Shown here one piece after another: positions 63,620 through 64,000 of a stretch of DNA of 64,000 bases. Within the stretch, counting starts at the first letter, position 1. Each line of letters begins with the position of its first letter. The notes beneath the pieces are model-generated. The model did not search any database and was not told where the DNA came from. It saw only the letters and a program-made list of their open reading frames with translations. Position numbers and translations under genes: made by a program. Source of the DNA: Ascaphus truei (Eukaryota; Chordata; Amphibia; Anura; Ascaphidae); NCBI GenBank assembly GCA_036426205.1, contig CM071571.1, forward strand, positions 113,879,306 through 113,943,305, given 5' to 3'.

Positions 63620-64000
63620 TGATGACGGTGGTCTCCGGAGCTGATTAGCATTAATACCAGCACCGGACCCCCAGGCATGCATTCCTCGAGGCAGGAACAT
63701 GCATTTAAAGGCCCACTTATTACCGTAGCGCTTAACCGCTAAGGCAATGAAAGGGGTTTAAACAGCCGTGCCAGGTTTATTGTGTGTAGTGGGGGTGGGT
63801 GAAGGGGTTTTAACAAGGGTTGGCCCTTGTGTTTGTTTAGGGCTTGGGGGGGGGGGGGGGGGGTTGCGGGTGCCTAACTCCTTCATGACCATAGCAGTTT
63901 AATACCGCTTACGGTCATGAAGGGGTGTTAAACCCACCCACAAGCCTAAACAAACCACCGTTGGGCTAATACCCCCTTCACCCACCCCGCTACAACAATA
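63620..64000. repeat. Palindromic/hairpin repeat field, second site
   Basis: Contains GGTCTCCGGAGCTGATTAGC (P-family start), AGCGCTTAACCGCTAAGGCA, an 18-base G run (63846-63863) and TTCATGACCATAGCAG...ATGAAGGGG, the same components as at 51.6-54.4 kb. It continues past the window edge. Confidence 0.7.

Overview
This 64-kb window is nuclear DNA from a vertebrate, most likely an amphibian and probably a frog. That inference rests on the mix of repeats: Tf1/sushi-type chromoviruses, Gmr1-type Ty3/gypsy elements, Penelope-like elements with GIY-YIG endonucleases, Tc1 transposons, CR1/L2-group LINEs, and a hammerhead-ribozyme satellite unit with an snRNA-type promoter that recalls newt satellite 2. 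I found no convincing host protein-coding exon, tRNA, rRNA or CRISPR array. The window is a stack of nested mobile elements, nearly all decayed, separated by AT-rich sequence that I could not assign.

Layout. 0-5.4 kb: an LTR-like repeat, a Penelope fragment, a tandem repeat and two inverted-repeat elements. 6.1-8.2 kb: a TIR element holding CA/GA microsatellites and a retroposed transcript headed by the 5' end of U2 snRNA. 8.25-12.3 kb: three fragments of a ~408-bp unit with octamer/SPH enhancer, PSE and hammerhead ribozyme, next to a TIR element (9555-10695) whose only ORF is a diverged forkhead domain. 13-18.1 kb: a polypurine stretch, a second Penelope fragment and a Tc1 element split by a 619-bp insertion. 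18.8-24.2 kb: a chromovirus on the minus strand with both LTRs and an internal deletion. 23.9-27.7 kb: a ~1.54-kb direct duplication.

28.9-31.5 kb: a LINE fragment with a 2A-like motif, joined to a chromovirus 3' end. 33.3-36.0 kb (plus) and 39.35-44.5 kb (minus): two Gmr1-like Ty3/gypsy copies with integrase placed before reverse transcriptase and a SCAN-like Gag. The minus copy carries a solo chromovirus LTR and a 403-bp MITE. 46.1-49.9 and 54.4-56.3 kb: two related LINEs. 51.7-54.4 and 63.6-64.0 kb: a family of palindromic repeats. 56.85-58.23 kb: a large inverted repeat with two near-identical outward-reading ORFs around a core of four perfect CRE sites and five CCAAT boxes. 58.8-59.2 kb: a second copy of the 3' part of the forkhead element.

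Strongest leads: the snRNA-promoter/hammerhead unit, the forkhead-carrying TIR element with its MITE relatives, the divergent CRE/CCAAT inverted repeat, and the Gmr1 gene order with SCAN-like Gag. All boundaries were read by eye.
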